From contig CANNHN010000003.1 of the NCBI GenBank assembly GCA_947504725.1, positions 24,945 through 88,944 of the forward strand: a stretch of 64,000 bases of DNA, read 5' to 3'. This stretch comes from Bacteroidota bacterium. GTDB lineage: Bacteria > Bacteroidota > Bacteroidia > 2-12-FULL-35-15. The translations under genes were made by a program, and so were the position numbers. Below are positions 43,946 to 53,033 of the stretch, in pieces (positions within the stretch are counted from its first letter, which is position 1; every line of letters starts with the position of its first letter). Under the pieces are notes generated by a model. It worked only from the letters and a program-made list of their open reading frames with translations, ran no database searches and was not told the origin of the DNA.

Positions 43946-44956
43946 ATGGATTCGTTAACTCATCTTGTTTTAGGCGCTGCAATTGGAGAAGCTGTTTTAG
44001 GTAAAAAAATTGGCAGAAAAGCTATGTTGTGGGGTGCTTTGGCTGATACAATTCCAGATTTTGATGTTTTCGCATCTCCCTGTTTTTCTGATGCTCAACA
44101 ATTGCTAGTTCATCGGGGAATCACACATTCATTCTTTTTTATTTTTTTAATGGCACCTTTATTAGGATGGCTTTTTAGTAAATGGTTTAAGAATTCGGAT
44201 GTAAGTTGGAAACGTTGGACATTGCTTTTTTTCTTAGGAATGTTTACGCATTTGTTGATAGATTCTATGACTTCCTATGGAACAGGATGGTTTGAGCCTT
44301 TCAGTAGTTATCGCGTTTCATTCAATACTATTTTTGTGGCAGATCCATTTTATACAATTCCTTTTTTAGTTTGTGTGTTGATTGCATTGATTGCTAAAAA
44401 TGGAAGTCCAAGAAGAGTAAAATGGAATAAAATTGGTTTGTGGATTAGTTCCTTGTATTTATTATTTACGATTATTAATAAATGGCATGTTCATGATATT
44501 ATGAAAGCATCGTTTACTGAACAAAAATATGCAGCTGATAATTTCATTACAACGCCAACACCTTTGAATAACTTCTTATGGATGGCCTATTCTCATGATA
44601 GTTCAGGCTCTTGGATTGGTTATTATTCCGTTTTTGATAAGTCAACAAAAATTAATTTTGCAAGAGTATATAGAAACGATTCGTTGGCAAAAAAATTTGA
44701 CGGAGATGAATCTCTGAGAATATTAAAACAATTTTCGAAGGGGCATTATGCTTTAACGCAAGTAGATTCATCCATTTATTTTAATGACATTCGGTTTGGA
44801 CAAATGGCAGGATGGGATGATTCAGATGGATCCTTCCCCTTTTCGTATCGATTAAATAGAAATACAGATAATTCAATGGCATTGGATAGAGGAAAATTTA
44901 AAATATCTTTATCAGAAGCATTTACTTCACTCGTTGATAGAGTAAAAGGAAGATGA
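43946..44956 (+). CDS. YdjM/DUF457-type membrane-bound metal-dependent hydrolase
   Basis: A 336-residue membrane protein. The N-terminus MDSLTHLVLGAAIGEAVLGKKIGRKAMLWGALADTIPDFDV and HRGITHSFFFIFLMAPLLGWLF are diagnostic for the PF04307 family, in which the conserved His and Asp residues are thought to bind metal. About four helices follow (to residue ~175), then a ~160-residue soluble C-terminal domain without a recognised family (SWIGYYSVFDKSTKINFARVY, GQMAGWDDSDGSFPFSYRLN). Substrate unknown. It is preceded by a promoter element and converges on the DUF983 gene with a 2-bp gap. Confidence 0.9.
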   Translation: MDSLTHLVLGAAIGEAVLGKKIGRKAMLWGALADTIPDFDVFASPCFSDAQQLLVHRGITHSFFFIFLMAPLLGWLFSKWFKNSDVSWKRWTLLFFLGMFTHLLIDSMTSYGTGWFEPFSSYRVSFNTIFVADPFYTIPFLVCVLIALIAKNGSPRRVKWNKIGLWISSLYLLFTIINKWHVHDIMKASFTEQKYAADNFITTPTPLNNFLWMAYSHDSSGSWIGYYSVFDKSTKINFARVYRNDSLAKKFDGDESLRILKQFSKGHYALTQVDSSIYFNDIRFGQMAGWDDSDGSFPFSYRLNRNTDNSMALDRGKFKISLSEAFTSLVDRVKGR

Positions 44957-44958
44957 TT

Positions 44959-45339
44959 TTAATTATTTTTTAATTCCTTAAACTTTACGAACATATGAAT
45001 CCAAATTATTCGGGAAAATCTATAGAATAATGGCATTAAAAGAATAAGTAATGTGCTCAGAATAATGATATACGGAACAACCTCAACTGAAAAAACAACA
45101 CAAAGAAGTAAAAATAGTCCAATGCCAAAGCTAACAGTTAGCCCATAGCTTACATATGTTGCCCCAAAATAATAACCAGGCTCCCTTCTGAAATCTTCAT
45201 TACAAACAGGGCAACGATCATTTAAATTTCCAAAACGTTTTAAATCATAAGGATTATTTGTTATGAAAAAGCTGCCTTCGTGACAACGCGGACATTTGTT
45301 GTTTAACACACTATAAAGAGGTGATTTTTTGTTTGACAT
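44959..45339 (-). CDS. DUF983 zinc-ribbon membrane protein
   Basis: A 126-residue protein starting MSNKKSPLYSVLNNKCPRCHEGSFF, with two CxxC pairs (CPRC and CPVC in LNDRCPVCNEDFRREPGYYFGATYVSYG) forming a predicted zinc ribbon, followed by two membrane helices. This is the DUF983 pattern; the function is unknown. I choose the ATG at 45339 rather than the frame's first ATG at 45429 because the family begins near here and because a TAATTTTG promoter element at 45360-45367 would start transcription between the two. Confidence 0.9.
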   Translation of the reverse strand: MSNKKSPLYSVLNNKCPRCHEGSFFITNNPYDLKRFGNLNDRCPVCNEDFRREPGYYFGATYVSYGLTVSFGIGLFLLLCVVFSVEVVPYIIILSTLLILLMPLFYRFSRIIWIHMFVKFKELKNN

Positions 45340-45359
45340 GAAGCTAATCGATTTGGTTA

Positions 45360-45387
45360 CAAAATTAACAATTAGAGTCGTTCCAAA
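45360..45387 (-). promoter_or_regulatory. Putative promoter of the DUF983 gene
   Basis: TAATTTTG (45360-45367, minus strand) matches TAnnTTTG; TTTG (45384-45387) lies 16 nt upstream, slightly closer than usual. It argues for the shorter start at 45339. Confidence 0.5.
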
Positions 45388-45490
45388 TGTCATAAAATCA
45401 AATAAGAACGAATTAATGATAAAAATCACTTAATCAATCTTTATAAGGTCGTTTTTTCTATTTATAATGGTTTCAAACCTTAAAATTTCG

Positions 45491-45498
45491 TATTTTTG
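45491..45498 (+). promoter_or_regulatory. -7 element TATTTTTG upstream of the ABC-F gene
   Basis: Exact TAnnTTTG match 21 bp before the start codon at 45520. No convincing -33 TTG was found at the expected distance. Confidence 0.5.
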
Positions 45499-45519
45499 CA
45501 CCCTTAATTTTTAAGAAGA

Positions 45520-47451
45520 ATGATTTCAGTTAATTCGGTTACAGTATCCTTTGGAGGGTACGATTTGTTTGATAATGTTAGTTTTTTGGTGAATCCGAAA
45601 GACCGAATTGGACTCGCTGGTAAAAACGGAGCAGGGAAATCTACCATGTTAAAGCTTTTATCGGGCGAACAAAATCCTACTAAAGGAGAAATTTCAAAAC
45701 CGAATGATTATAGAATAGGTTATTTACCACAAGATATGATTCATCAACACGGAAGATCTGTGTTTGAAGAAACGGCAACTGCATTTGAAGAAATTCAAAA
45801 GCTAGAAGCTCGTTTGAATGTGGTGACGCATGAAATCGAAACGCGTACGGATTACGAAAGTGATGCTTACATGAATTTGATTACTGAGTTAACAGATATA
45901 AATGCTCGTTTGGATATTATAGGGGCCGGAAATAGAGAAGAAGAGATTGAAAAAATCTTAAGAGGATTAGGATTTGAGAGAACCGACTTCCATCGTCAAA
46001 CAGCTGAATTTAGTGGTGGATGGAGAATGAGAATTGAGTTAGCTAAAATTCTTCTGCGTAAACCAGATATTCTTTTGCTTGATGAGCCAACCAATCACTT
46101 GGATATTGAATCCATTCAATGGTTGGAAGAAACTATGGAAACATTCCCTGGTTCTGTTATGTTAATTAGTCACGATAGACAATTTTTGGATAATGTAACT
46201 ACTCGTACGATTGAAATTTCAAACAATAAAATTTACGATTACAAAACAAATTATTCCCGCTATTTGATATTGCGTCAAGAACGCAAAGAACAGCAAGAGA
46301 ATGCAGCAAAAAATCAACAAAAAGTAATTGATCAAACCGAAGCATTAATTGACAAGTATCGTGCTAAAGCAAGTAAAGCAGCTTTTGCTCAATCGCTGAT
46401 TAAGAAGTTGGATCGTATGGATCTTGTGGAAGTGGACGAAAGTGATACTTCTACAATGGCTTTTCGTTTTCCTCCTCCAGCTCTTTCAGGAAAAATTGTT
46501 GTGACGGTTGAAGATGCAGGAAAAGTTTACGGAACTAAAAGAATTTTTAAAGGAGCGAATTTCATCCTAGCAAAAGGAGAGAAGATTGCTTTAGTTGGAA
46601 GAAATGGTGAAGGAAAGAGTACCATGATGAAAATGATTGCTCAGCAAATTGATTTTGAAGGAACTGTTCAATTGGGTCACAACGTAATGATGGGTTATTT
46701 TGCACAAGATCAGGCTGAAAAATTAGATCCAAATAAAACGGTTTTTGAAACGATTGATGAACTAGCGGTTGGAGATATTCGAAAACAAGTTCGTACCATG
46801 TTGGGTTCATTTTTATTTGGAGGTGAAGACATAGATAAGAAAGTAAGAGTGTTGAGTGGTGGTGAACGTGGACGATTAGCATTGTGTAAATTGTTATTAC
46901 AACCTTATAACTTACTTGTATTGGATGAGCCAACCAATCACTTGGACATTCGTAGTAAAGAAGTTTTGAAAAAGGCAATCCTTGCTTATGAAGGAACTGC
47001 TATTATTGTTTCTCACGATAGAGATTTTTTAGCCGATCTAACAGAAAAAATGTACGAGTTCAGAAACGGTGAAGTAAGAGAGCATTTGGGAGGAATTGTA
47101 GAATTTATGGAAAAATTAAAGATGTATCGTTTACAAGAAATGAATACATCAAAAAATCCTTTCCAGAAAGAGAAGCCAGCTGTTGTGGTTCAAAAACCAA
47201 AAGAAGAGAATAAAAATGATGAGCGTGAGAAAGAATTGAAGCAGTTGAATTCTTTAATTTCTAAATCTGAAAAAGAAATTGAACGATTGGAAAAGGAAAT
47301 TAAGCAGTTTGATGATAAGCTATCTGATCCATCACAATATCAAACTGTTGTAAACGACAAAGAGACGTTTGCAAAATACGAGAATTTTAAAAAGCTTCTT
47401 GAAGCTGAAATGCTCAATTGGGAAGCACTTCAAGCAAAATTAGAAAGTTAA
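45520..47451 (+). CDS. ABC-F family ATP-binding protein
   Basis: A cytoplasmic protein with two ATP-binding cassettes and no membrane domain. Cassette 1: Walker A GKNGAGKST (about residues 34-42), signature FSGGWRMRIELAKILL, Walker B ILLLDEPTNHLD. Cassette 2: GRNGEGKST, LSGGERGRLALCKLLL, LLVLDEPTNHLD. The linker between them (RQERKEQQENAAKNQQKVIDQTEALI) is the helical P-site tRNA-interaction motif of ABC-F proteins. A C-terminal coiled coil (about 575-643) follows. Length, 643 aa, fits a Uup/YdiF-type translation factor. ABC-F proteins bind the ribosomal E site and relieve stalls or give antibiotic resistance; which applies here cannot be told. Confidence 0.95.
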   Translation: MISVNSVTVSFGGYDLFDNVSFLVNPKDRIGLAGKNGAGKSTMLKLLSGEQNPTKGEISKPNDYRIGYLPQDMIHQHGRSVFEETATAFEEIQKLEARLNVVTHEIETRTDYESDAYMNLITELTDINARLDIIGAGNREEEIEKILRGLGFERTDFHRQTAEFSGGWRMRIELAKILLRKPDILLLDEPTNHLDIESIQWLEETMETFPGSVMLISHDRQFLDNVTTRTIEISNNKIYDYKTNYSRYLILRQERKEQQENAAKNQQKVIDQTEALIDKYRAKASKAAFAQSLIKKLDRMDLVEVDESDTSTMAFRFPPPALSGKIVVTVEDAGKVYGTKRIFKGANFILAKGEKIALVGRNGEGKSTMMKMIAQQIDFEGTVQLGHNVMMGYFAQDQAEKLDPNKTVFETIDELAVGDIRKQVRTMLGSFLFGGEDIDKKVRVLSGGERGRLALCKLLLQPYNLLVLDEPTNHLDIRSKEVLKKAILAYEGTAIIVSHDRDFLADLTEKMYEFRNGEVREHLGGIVEFMEKLKMYRLQEMNTSKNPFQKEKPAVVVQKPKEENKNDEREKELKQLNSLISKSEKEIERLEKEIKQFDDKLSDPSQYQTVVNDKETFAKYENFKKLLEAEMLNWEALQAKLES

Positions 47452-47455
47452 TTTT

Positions 47456-48319
47456 TTATTGCTGCGTTTTTGTCATTGCTTCTGGTGTGCAAATAATGAA
47501 ATCAGCCATACCAATTGACTCTTTTGATAATGTATCAACCGCTGATTGTTCTGTTGAACCAATCGTAAATACTTTCAATTTCGGATTTTCCTGTTTTAAA
47601 TACCATTCAATACCTTGGTGAAAATTGCTATGATAAGATCCGTTATAGTGAATAAATGTTTTTCCTTTACTCCAGTTCTTTAATATAAAATAAGCCATTG
47701 TAGCATCTTTTACTGCTTGAGATTTCGGTAAGTTTTGTCCGCCATGTCCACCTGCCGAAGCGAAAATATCTTTATAGCATTTAAGCTCACCATCATATTT
47801 CATTGGTAAAGGACAAATCCATTTTTTTGCATCCGAATCTATGCTATCTAATTTTTCTAATCCTTGCGAATAGACTAGATTCGCATATCTTCTTGGAATG
47901 TTAGCAGCAACAAAATTCAAATGATTTGCTTTTGCAAAATTTAAAAGTGGTTTATAGTCTGTTTCGTAATTGTTCCAAAGTTTCACTTCAACTTTAAGTG
48001 TTTTGTCCGTTATTTTTGATTGCAGGTATTCATTGATTGCAATTTGATCGTCTGCTTCAAACATCTCTGCTCCTAAAACTAAATTACTTTTCTTAAATTC
48101 AAACAAATCCTTTGTTAGTTCTAATTGCAACCAATGGCCAATTGGATTGTCATGCAATTCTCCAAATAATACGATATCCGCTTCCTTCGCGCTTTTTAAT
48201 AATTGCTCATAAGTAGCAGTCTTTCCATTGATATCAAATAATTGATACGCTATTTTATCAGCTTTAAAAGATAAAATACTAATAGCGATAAGGATTGTAG
48301 CGAATATTTTTGTTTTCAT
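47456..48319 (-). CDS. ChaN family (haem-binding) protein
   Basis: A 287-residue exported protein with an N-terminal signal (MKTKIFATILIAISILSF) and the ChaN-family core: VLFGELHDNPIGHWLQLELTK, LVLGAEMFEADDQIAINEYL, NLNFVAANIPRRYANLVY-type block (LNFVAANIPRRYANLVYSQG) and TFIHYNGSYHSNFHQGIEWYL. The family (PF04187) contains the Campylobacter haem-binding lipoprotein ChaN and is related to the TIKI/TraB-like protease fold. No lipobox cysteine follows the signal here, so it may be periplasmic. It converges on the ABC-F gene with a 4-bp gap. Ligand unknown. Confidence 0.88.
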   Translation of the reverse strand: MKTKIFATILIAISILSFKADKIAYQLFDINGKTATYEQLLKSAKEADIVLFGELHDNPIGHWLQLELTKDLFEFKKSNLVLGAEMFEADDQIAINEYLQSKITDKTLKVEVKLWNNYETDYKPLLNFAKANHLNFVAANIPRRYANLVYSQGLEKLDSIDSDAKKWICPLPMKYDGELKCYKDIFASAGGHGGQNLPKSQAVKDATMAYFILKNWSKGKTFIHYNGSYHSNFHQGIEWYLKQENPKLKVFTIGSTEQSAVDTLSKESIGMADFIICTPEAMTKTQQ

Positions 48320-48373
48320 TTTTAATATGTTTTTATCAAATTTAATTAATAAATCATATGATTTTGAAATAAA

Positions 48374-48406
48374 TTTGTTTGGTATTCAATTTATTGCATA
48401 CATTTG
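48374..48406 (+). promoter_or_regulatory. his operon promoter (TTTG ... TACATTTG)
   Basis: TACATTTG (48399-48406) matches TAnnTTTG exactly; TTTG occurs at 48378-48381 (17-nt spacer) and 48374-48377 (21-nt spacer). Transcription should begin close to 48410-48415, directly at the leader-peptide start. Confidence 0.75.
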
Positions 48407-48408
48407 CA

Positions 48409-48489
48409 ATGAAAATGACAACAATGCTATACATACATCATCATCATACTTGCTCAAAAGGTAAGCAAAGGGTGTATTGTGTATTTTAA
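48409..48489 (+). CDS. Histidine operon leader peptide (four consecutive His)
   Basis: A 26-residue frame reads MKMTTMLYIHHHHTCSKG and ends RVYCVF before TAA. The four His codons (all CAT) are at 48436-48447. It lies between the his promoter and a strong terminator, upstream of hisG, the textbook place for a leader peptide whose translation senses charged tRNA-His. Three in-frame ATG codons (48409, 48415, 48424) could start it; the likely transcription start favours the second or third. The 3' half of the frame supplies the RNA for the antiterminator. Confidence 0.9.
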   Translation: MKMTTMLYIHHHHTCSKGKQRVYCVF

Positions 48490-48548
48490 CACAAGATAGC
48501 AATATCAATATATTCAAAGGGCTTACCATTTTGGTAGGCCCTTTTTTT
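48450..48548 (+). promoter_or_regulatory. Histidine attenuator (mutually exclusive hairpins)
   Basis: Four RNA segments fit classical attenuation. 1:2 TTGCT (48450-48454) pairs with AGCAA (48464-48468). 2:3 CAAAAGGTAAGC (48455-48466) pairs with GCTTACC-A-TTTTG (48521-48533) with one bulged A: the antiterminator. 3:4 AAAGGGCTTACC (48516-48527) pairs with GGTAGGCCCTTT (48533-48544): the terminator. A ribosome stalled on the His codons covers segment 1 and frees segment 2 to block the terminator. Confidence 0.88.
48516..48548 (+). terminator. Attenuator terminator of the his operon
   Basis: A 12-bp stem (48516-48527 with 48533-48544, one G-U pair) with a 5-nt loop is followed by seven T. It lies 68 bp before hisG and should stop transcription when histidine is plentiful. 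Confidence 0.93.
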
Positions 48549-48616
48549 ATTTTTTAAAAAAGGAGAGTTAGAGTTAATTAAATATAAATTATATTAGAAT
48601 TATAAAAAATGTTAAA

Positions 48617-49477
48617 ATGGAAAAGAAGCTAAAAATTGCAATACAAAAATCTGGACGATTGAACGAAGATTCAATTAAAATCTTGAAAGAAGCCGGAATA
48701 GAATTTCAAAATGGATTAAATAAGCTGAAAGCAGAAGCTGTGAATTTTCCTTTAGAAGTATTCTTTTTGAGAGACGATGATATCCCTCAGTATGTTGAAG
48801 ATGGTGTTGCCGACATTGGCATAGTTGGCGAGAATGTTTTTATTGAAAAAAATAAACAAGTTAAAATTGTTGATCGCTTGGGATTTGGTAAATGTCGCTT
48901 GTCAATTGCTATTCCCAAAAACCAAAAGTATAAAGGACTTTCTGATTTAGAAGGCAAAAGAATTGCGACCAGTTATTCAACTGTTCTATCGAAATATTTA
49001 AAGAAAAACAAAATTTCAGCTGAAATTCACGAAATTAGTGGTTCGGTAGAAATAGCTCCAGGTATTGGGTTAGCGGATGCAATTTGTGATTTGGTTAGTT
49101 CGGGTAGTACCTTGTTCACAAATGGGTTAAAAGAAGTAGAAGTGATTTTAAAATCGGAAGCGGTTTTGATTGCAAATAATAATTTATCTAAAGAACAACA
49201 AGCTATTTTAGAAAAGCTACTTTTTAGAATCAGTTCTGTTAAGAAAGCAAAAAGTAATAAATATATTTTGTTGAATGCTCCCAATAAAAATTTAGATGCA
49301 ATTTGCAAAATATTACCTGGAATGAAAAGTCCAACAATATTACCTTTAGCAGATAAAGGCTGGAGCTCTGTGCATAGTGTCGTGAATGAAAACGATTTTT
49401 GGGACATTATCGAAAAGCTAAAAAATAAAGGAGCAGAAGGTATATTGGTTGTTCCAATTGAAAAAATGATTTTATAG
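48617..49477 (+). CDS. hisG: ATP phosphoribosyltransferase HisG (long form)
   Basis: HisG condenses ATP and PRPP in the first, feedback-regulated step of histidine synthesis. The catalytic domain shows LKIAIQKSGRLNEDSIKILKEAG, VADIGIVGENVF, and the phosphate-binding EIAPGIGLADAICDLVSSGSTL. The protein is 286 aa; the C-terminal ~75 residues (NKYILLNAPNKNLDAICKILPGMKSPTILPLA) form the regulatory, histidine-binding domain of the long hexameric form, so no hisZ is needed. It is the first structural gene after the attenuator. Confidence 0.96.
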   Translation: MEKKLKIAIQKSGRLNEDSIKILKEAGIEFQNGLNKLKAEAVNFPLEVFFLRDDDIPQYVEDGVADIGIVGENVFIEKNKQVKIVDRLGFGKCRLSIAIPKNQKYKGLSDLEGKRIATSYSTVLSKYLKKNKISAEIHEISGSVEIAPGIGLADAICDLVSSGSTLFTNGLKEVEVILKSEAVLIANNNLSKEQQAILEKLLFRISSVKKAKSNKYILLNAPNKNLDAICKILPGMKSPTILPLADKGWSSVHSVVNENDFWDIIEKLKNKGAEGILVVPIEKMIL

Positions 49478-49481
49478 CATC

Positions 49482-49506
49482 GCCCTTCGACTCCGCTCAG
49501 GGTGAC
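49482..49506 (-). repeat. Dispersed repeat family A between hisG and hisD
   Basis: GCCCTTCGACTCC...CAGGGTGAC, the inverted orientation of the 3616-3640 unit, lies within the his operon in the 55-bp gap between hisG and hisD. It can form an imperfect hairpin in the mRNA. Confidence 0.8.
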
Positions 49507-49532
49507 AATTAATTTGAACGAATAACGAATCA

Positions 49533-50810
49533 ATGAAAACAATAAAATATCCTTCGAGAAATGATTGGTCTGAATTGCTAAAACGCCCAACTTTTGATTC
49601 AACTGCACTTGAAAGTGTTGTTGGGAAAGTGTTAGCTGATGTTAAGCAAGATGGCGATTTTGCAATAAAAAAATATACGAAAGAATTCGACAAGGTGGAA
49701 CTTTTAAATTTAATGGTTTCTGATTCAGAATTTATAGCAGCAGAGAAGAATGTTTCAGATGATTTAAAGAATGCTATTCAATTAGCAAAATCAAACATTG
49801 AAAAATTTCACTATTCACAAAAAGATGAGATCAAAGTTGTCGAAACAATGGAAGGGGTTAATTGTTGGAGAAAATCGATTGCAATAGATAAGGTGGGACT
49901 TTATATTCCAGGAGGTTCTGCGCCTTTGTTTTCTACGGTTTTGATGTTAGGTGTGCCAGCTATTCTTGCAGGGTGTAATGAGATAGTTTTGTGTTCGCCT
50001 CCAAATAGTAATGGAAAAATAAATGATGCTATTTTGTATACTGCAAAACTGATCGGCATTAAAAAAGTTTTTAAAGTTGGAGGTGTTCAGGCAATTGCTG
50101 CAATGGCATATGGAACTGAATCGATTATTAAAGTGAATAAGATATTTGGACCCGGAAATCAGTACGTTACTTGTGCAAAGCAATTGGTGAATAGTTCTGG
50201 TGTCGCTATCGACATGCCTGCAGGTCCTTCTGAAGTGGCAATATTAGCTGATGATAGCTGTGTGCCAGCCTTTGTTGCTGCTGATTTGCTATCGCAAGCT
50301 GAGCACGGAGTAGATTCACAAGTAATACTTGTTTCTGATGATGAGAAAGTTATTGAAAATGTGATAAATGAATTGAATAGACAAGTTGAATTATTGCCCA
50401 GAAAAGATGTAGCTCTTAAGGCACTTGAAAATAGTAAAGCCATTTTAATAAATAGCTTGGAAGAGGGTGTTGAACTTTTAAATGAATATGCTCCTGAACA
50501 TTTAATTATTGCATGTAAGAATGACGAAGAATTATCGGAAAAAATAATTAATGCAGGTTCCGTTTTTTTAGGCAACTATTCTTGCGAAAGTGCAGGTGAT
50601 TATGCTTCAGGTACAAATCATACGTTGCCAACTAATGGAAATGCAAAAGCATATAGCGGAGTTTCACTGGATAGTTTTGTGAAAAAAATTACTTTTCAAA
50701 AAATATCTAATAAAGGAATTAATAATATCGGTAGAGCTATTGAGCTAATGGCCGAAGCGGAAGGTTTAGATGCACACAAAAATGCAGTTAGTATTAGATT
50801 AAAAAAATAA
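49533..50810 (+). CDS. hisD: Histidinol dehydrogenase HisD
   Basis: HisD performs the last two steps, oxidising L-histidinol to L-histidine with two NAD+ and a zinc ion. Family blocks: VGLYIPGGSAPLFSTVLMLGVPAILAGCNEIVLCSPP, VFKVGGVQAIAAMAYGTESI, KIFGPGNQYVTCAKQLV, IDMPAGPSEVAILAD, DLLSQAEHGVDSQVILV, YAPEHLII and ESAGDYASGTNHTLPTNGNAK. The last includes a zinc-site histidine. Length, 425 aa, is normal. Second gene of the operon. Confidence 0.97.
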   Translation: MKTIKYPSRNDWSELLKRPTFDSTALESVVGKVLADVKQDGDFAIKKYTKEFDKVELLNLMVSDSEFIAAEKNVSDDLKNAIQLAKSNIEKFHYSQKDEIKVVETMEGVNCWRKSIAIDKVGLYIPGGSAPLFSTVLMLGVPAILAGCNEIVLCSPPNSNGKINDAILYTAKLIGIKKVFKVGGVQAIAAMAYGTESIIKVNKIFGPGNQYVTCAKQLVNSSGVAIDMPAGPSEVAILADDSCVPAFVAADLLSQAEHGVDSQVILVSDDEKVIENVINELNRQVELLPRKDVALKALENSKAILINSLEEGVELLNEYAPEHLIIACKNDEELSEKIINAGSVFLGNYSCESAGDYASGTNHTLPTNGNAKAYSGVSLDSFVKKITFQKISNKGINNIGRAIELMAEAEGLDAHKNAVSIRLKK

Positions 50811-50814
50811 AGTC

Positions 50815-51879
50815 ATGTTTAAATTAGAAACAATATTAAGAGAAAACATTAAAAAATTGGTTCCATATTCTTCTGCAAGGGATGAATATAAAGGAAAGGT
50901 TGGTGTTTTTTTAGATGCTAATGAAAATTCATACGGCTCTCCAGTTTCGTACGCTGGCGCTAGTAAATTAAATCGTTATCCTGATCCTTTACAATTGTCA
51001 GTTAAGGAAAAGCTAAGCAAAATTAAAGGATTGCCAATTGAAAATATTTTTTTAGGAAACGGAAGTGACGAAGCTATTGATATTTTATATAGAGCATTTT
51101 GTAATCCAGGAAAAGATAATGCAATAGTTTGCCCACCTACCTATGGCATGTATGAAGTGTCTGCAAATATTAATGATGTTGAAGTTTTAAAAGTGCCTCT
51201 TATTGCTGAAACATTTCAGTTGGATGAGGAGGCGATTCTTCAAACAATAAATTCCAATACGAAATTAATTTTTATTTGTTGTCCCAATAATCCTACTGGT
51301 AATGGAGTAGCATGGAATACGATTAAAAAAATAATTGAGTGTTTTAATGGAATCGTTGTTATAGATGAAGCATATATTAACTTTGCTAGTTATAAAAGTT
51401 TGATTCCTGAATTATTAAACTATCCAAATTTGGTTATACTTCAAACCTTATCTAAGGCATGGGGTTTGGCTGGATTAAGAGTTGGGATGGCTTTTGGATC
51501 TGAACCTATTGTTGATGTGTTTAATAAAATTAAACCTCCTTATAATATCAATGTAGTTTCTCAAGAGCTCGTATTAAATGCGCTTGATAATATGAAACAA
51601 GTGAATGACTGGATTAAAATAATTGTTGAGGAGAGAGAGAAATTCGAAGCGATGCTTAAACAGCTGCCGTTTGTAAAAAAAGTTTATAAAAGTGATGCCA
51701 ATTTTATTCTTGTTAAAGTGGATAGTGCTTTAGAGTTATACAATTATTTGACAAGCAATCAAATAATTGTTCGTGATAGAAGCAAAGTGATGTTGTGTGA
51801 TGATTGTCTTAGGATTGCAATAGGAACAAAAGAAGAGAACGAGCAATTAGTTGCTATCTTTAAAAAATATAATAAATAA
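50815..51879 (+). CDS. hisC: Histidinol-phosphate aminotransferase HisC
   Basis: A fold-type I PLP aminotransferase converting imidazole-acetol phosphate and glutamate to histidinol phosphate. It shows [67 protein letters not shown] and the PLP-lysine block [18 protein letters not shown] with K214 as the likely Schiff-base lysine. The C-terminal arginine that binds the substrate is probably in [12 protein letters not shown]. Length, 354 aa. It begins 4 bp after hisD. Confidence 0.97.
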   Translation: MFKLETILRENIKKLVPYSSARDEYKGKVGVFLDANENSYGSPVSYAGASKLNRYPDPLQLSVKEKLSKIKGLPIENIFLGNGSDEAIDILYRAFCNPGKDNAIVCPPTYGMYEVSANINDVEVLKVPLIAETFQLDEEAILQTINSNTKLIFICCPNNPTGNGVAWNTIKKIIECFNGIVVIDEAYINFASYKSLIPELLNYPNLVILQTLSKAWGLAGLRVGMAFGSEPIVDVFNKIKPPYNINVVSQELVLNALDNMKQVNDWIKIIVEEREKFEAMLKQLPFVKKVYKSDANFILVKVDSALELYNYLTSNQIIVRDRSKVMLCDDCLRIAIGTKEENEQLVAIFKKYNK

Positions 51880-51920
51880 ATTTCTATATATTTTCGAGTA
51901 CATTTTTAAATATTAATAAC

Positions 51921-53033
51921 ATGAGCAAAAAAGTATTGTTTATCGACAGAGATGGAACGTTGATTTGGGAGCCTCCTTCAGATTTTCAGATTGATAGTTT
52001 TGAAAAATTTAAATTTTTACCTGGTGTTATTACTTGGTTAGGTAAAATTGTTTCGGAATTGGATTTTGAATTAGTTATGGTTACAAATCAAGATGGATTG
52101 GGCACGGATAGCTTTCCAGAAAATACATTTTGGCCGGTTCAAAATTTAATGATTCAAACGCTTGAGTCAGAAGGAATAAAGTTTTCTGAAATCTGTATTG
52201 ATAGAACATTTGAAAAGGACAATCAACCTACTCGAAAGCCCAATACGGGGATGTTAACTAAGTATTTTAATAAGGAATATGATTTAAATAGCTCTTTTGT
52301 TATAGGTGATCGCATTACGGATGTGATGCTTGCAAAAAATTTAAATGCTAAAGCTATTTTTATTAAAAATTATGATAAAGCTATAAGTTTTGAAAAAGAT
52401 ATTTTGCTTGAAGTAGAAAATTGGGAGCAGATATATAATTTTTTAAAATTACCAGAAAGGTTAATTACTCACGAACGAATTACTAAAGAAACTGCTATTT
52501 CAATTGAATTGAATTTGGATGGAAAAGGTAATTCAACTGTTTCTACTGGATTAGCATTTTTCGATCATATGTTAGATCAAATTGCAAAACATGGGAATAT
52601 TGATTTGGTAATTAAAGCGAAAGGAGACTTACACATTGACGAACACCATACAATAGAAGACATTGGAATTGCTTTGGGAGAAGCTTTTTTAAAAGCACTA
52701 GGTGATAAAAAGGGAATTGAACGTTACGGTTTTCTTTTGCCAATGGACGATTGTTTAGCGCAAGTGGCATTAGATTTTGGTGGAAGAAATTGGATCGTTT
52801 GGGAGGCGGAATTTAAAAGAGAGAAAATTGGAGAAATGCCAACTGAAATGTTTTTCCATTTTTTTAAATCTTTTAGTGATGCTTCAAAATGTAATTTAAA
52901 TATTAAAGCAGAAGGACTAAATGAACACCATAAAATTGAAGCAATCTTTAAAGCTTTTGCTAAAGCAATAAAAGTAGCAGTAAAGAGAGATGCTAATAAT
53001 ATGAGTTTGCCAAGTACAAAAGGAGTTTTATAG
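51921..53033 (+). CDS. hisB: Bifunctional histidinol-phosphatase / imidazoleglycerol-phosphate dehydratase HisB
   Basis: The N-terminal ~165 residues are a HAD-type phosphatase ([15 protein letters not shown] with the DxDGT nucleophile, [13 protein letters not shown]-like region and [16 protein letters not shown]), which removes phosphate from histidinol phosphate. From about residue 180 the dehydratase domain follows: [56 protein letters not shown] and [17 protein letters not shown], with the metal-binding HHxxE motifs. Length, 370 aa, matches the fused enterobacterial type. The next gene, hisH, starts at the base after its stop. Confidence 0.96.
   Translation: MSKKVLFIDRDGTLIWEPPSDFQIDSFEKFKFLPGVITWLGKIVSELDFELVMVTNQDGLGTDSFPENTFWPVQNLMIQTLESEGIKFSEICIDRTFEKDNQPTRKPNTGMLTKYFNKEYDLNSSFVIGDRITDVMLAKNLNAKAIFIKNYDKAISFEKDILLEVENWEQIYNFLKLPERLITHERITKETAISIELNLDGKGNSTVSTGLAFFDHMLDQIAKHGNIDLVIKAKGDLHIDEHHTIEDIGIALGEAFLKALGDKKGIERYGFLLPMDDCLAQVALDFGGRNWIVWEAEFKREKIGEMPTEMFFHFFKSFSDASKCNLNIKAEGLNEHHKIEAIFKAFAKAIKVAVKRDANNMSLPSTKGVL

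Noticed and set aside
49027..49608. 193-codon minus-strand frame across hisG and hisD
   Set aside because: It crosses two well-supported genes and the repeat between them; composition is that of an antisense shadow.
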